Below are positions 63,191 through 64,000 of a stretch of 64,000 bases of DNA, in pieces; within the stretch, counting starts at the first letter, position 1; each line of letters starts with the position of its first letter. This DNA is from Desulfobotulus pelophilus (GTDB lineage Bacteria > Desulfobacterota > Desulfobacteria > Desulfobacterales > ASO4-4): NCBI RefSeq assembly GCF_026155325.1, contig NZ_JAPFPW010000010.1, forward strand, positions 88,632 through 152,631, written 5' to 3'. Below the pieces are notes generated by a model. The model searched no databases. It was not told where the DNA came from and saw nothing but the letters and a program-made list of their open reading frames with translations. The translations under genes and the position numbers were made by a program.

Positions 63191-63736
63191 ATGAATCAGA
63201 ATCTTGCGGATGAGCTGGTCACGATGATGACAGAAGACCAGCGGTTATTGCAGCAACTCTTCGATACCGGAGAACTGCCATCTGAGTCTTATCATCCCCG
63301 GATGAAAGCCCTGCATGAGCAGAATGCCTCTCGCCTGAAAGAGATTATTGGTGTTCACGGCTGGCCCAGCATTTCGCTAGTTGGGGAAGAGGGCGCCAAA
63401 GCTGCCTGGCTTATCGCTCAGCACTCCGTTTCAGATACTGAGTTCATGTCGGAGTGTGTTTCCCTGCTAGAGCATGCCGTTGCGAGAGAGGATGTGGCAG
63501 GCTGGCAACTGGCATTCCTTCAGGATCGAGTGAGGATTTTTGCCGGTGAGTCTCAATACTACGGCACTCAGTTTGATGTTGATGAAGATGGGTGGCCAAC
63601 ACCATTTCCCATTGAGGACTCTGCTACGGTTAATGAACGCCGCGCGCGTCTTGGGCTGAACTCCCTCGAGGAGCGCCAGGAACAAATGACTGAGCAGGAG
63701 CGGAAACGTCGTGCCAATATTGAACAAGCCAGTTAA
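63191..63736 (+). CDS. Cassette 8 protein (resembles DUF6624)
   Basis: 181 residues, soluble. GWPSISLVGEEGAKAAWLIAQHS and QDRVRIFAGESQYYGTQFD fit the DUF6624 pattern, whose function is unknown. ATG 63191 with GAAGGGG upstream is chosen over ATG 63155, since the latter lies before the cassette crossover at 63172/63173. The stop TAA is inside the attC 5' core. Confidence 0.78.
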   Translation: MNQNLADELVTMMTEDQRLLQQLFDTGELPSESYHPRMKALHEQNASRLKEIIGVHGWPSISLVGEEGAKAAWLIAQHSVSDTEFMSECVSLLEHAVAREDVAGWQLAFLQDRVRIFAGESQYYGTQFDVDEDGWPTPFPIEDSATVNERRARLGLNSLEERQEQMTEQERKRRANIEQAS

Positions 63737-63808
63737 CCAAACGCGGCACTCGGACGCCCTTGTCTCCGCTTCTCTGCGTCAAGGTCGCCGGTGCGCTCTG
63801 CGTTAGCT
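63731..63808 (+). other. attC: attC8 recombination site
   Basis: The 78-base site runs from R'' AGTTAAC (63731-63737), exact complement of cassette 8's leading TTAACT, to R' GTTAGCT (63802-63808). Confidence 0.92.
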
Positions 63809-64000
63809 CCAAGCTCAAGTTTTGGACTTGAGTTATCAAAACAGGTCAATTTAACTGGCCAAAAGTGGGTCAAAAAATTTGGCCATTGCCAGTTACAATA
63901 GCTCGGTAATTCAGGATACATCATGTCGATGTGTGTTTTGACACCTTTTAGTATATATTTTAAAGTATTTTTTATTAATTCATGATACTTTATTATCTAT
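63803..64000 (+). other. Beginning of cassette 9 (truncated by the window), AT-rich leader
   Basis: No start codon with a good frame is reached. The leader contains AACTCAAG/CTTGAGTT-type and overlapping TGGCCAAA/TTTGGCCA (63856-63863/63878-63885) and AACTGGC/GCCAGTT (63853-63859/63888-63894) inverted repeats upstream of a promoter-like sequence. Confidence 0.6.
63938..63966 (+). promoter_or_regulatory. Candidate promoter inside cassette 9
   Basis: TTGACA (63938-63943), 17 bases, TAAAGT (63961-63966). A cassette with its own promoter, downstream of palindromes that could be operators, would suggest a self-regulated gene such as a toxin-antitoxin pair. Confidence 0.5.

Overview
The window looks like a chromosome segment of an anaerobic, probably sulfate-reducing, Desulfobacterota-type bacterium. 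That is an inference from gene content: a chemoreceptor with a hemerythrin domain, three enhancer-binding sigma-54 activators (two PAS-equipped), CoA-transferases with a roughly 600-residue acyl-CoA dehydrogenase and an OFA-type carboxylate transporter, and a long-form integron integrase. The backbone is moderately GC-rich. From about 54 kb the base composition shifts from cassette to cassette, as expected for an acquired array.

Backbone, 1-52 kb. On the minus strand lie recC and the start of recB (RecBCD repair nuclease). A four-gene TolC / membrane-fusion / ABC ATPase / permease exporter (5.5-10.8 kb) has a PAS sensor domain fused to its membrane-fusion protein and is followed by a sigma-54 activator. 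A secreted lipase and its foldase are separated by a strong intercistronic hairpin (12.6-14.6 kb). A single 2611-residue NRPS (15.3-23.1 kb) has the order C-A-T-C-A-T-reductase, predicting a reductively released N-acyl dipeptide aldehyde, and it ends in a degenerate cNMP-binding-like domain. Next come a chemoreceptor-hemerythrin protein and an OmpA/DUF4892 protein. A carboxylate catabolism region follows (27-40 kb): an OFA transporter, two paralogous acyl-CoA:acetate CoA-transferases, an acyl-CoA dehydrogenase, two PAS-sigma-54 activators (one translationally coupled to an MscS channel) and recognisable -24/-12 promoters. A large hybrid histidine kinase, a DUF503 gene, tRNA-Cys, tRNA-Gly, pgsA, slyX and an RND tripartite efflux operon complete the backbone.

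Integron, 52.5-64 kb. A long-form intI (minus strand) diverges from a cassette array on the plus strand. Cassette boundaries can be proved from the sequence: the first six bases after each G/TT junction are complementary to the 5' core (R'') of that cassette's own attC. Seven ORF-bearing cassettes are seen, plus the start of an eighth. The first two encode membrane proteins of unknown function. Next comes an IS1111-group element that interrupts an attC and has a roughly 420-base non-coding end likely to encode its bridge RNA. The remaining cassettes encode an eleven-copy octapeptide repeat protein, a membrane-anchored HerA/DUF87 ATPase, a SIR2-like NADase with a zinc finger, an AlbA_2/Schlafen-type ATP-binding protein, and two small proteins. 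The HerA and SIR2 cassettes are adjacent but each has its own attC. They form a plausible HerA-SIR2 anti-phage system split into independently mobile modules, which is the most exciting candidate here. One attC is Vibrio-repeat-like and is joined at its exact crossover base to a 68-base orphan segment. A consensus-like Pc promoter lies in the attI region.
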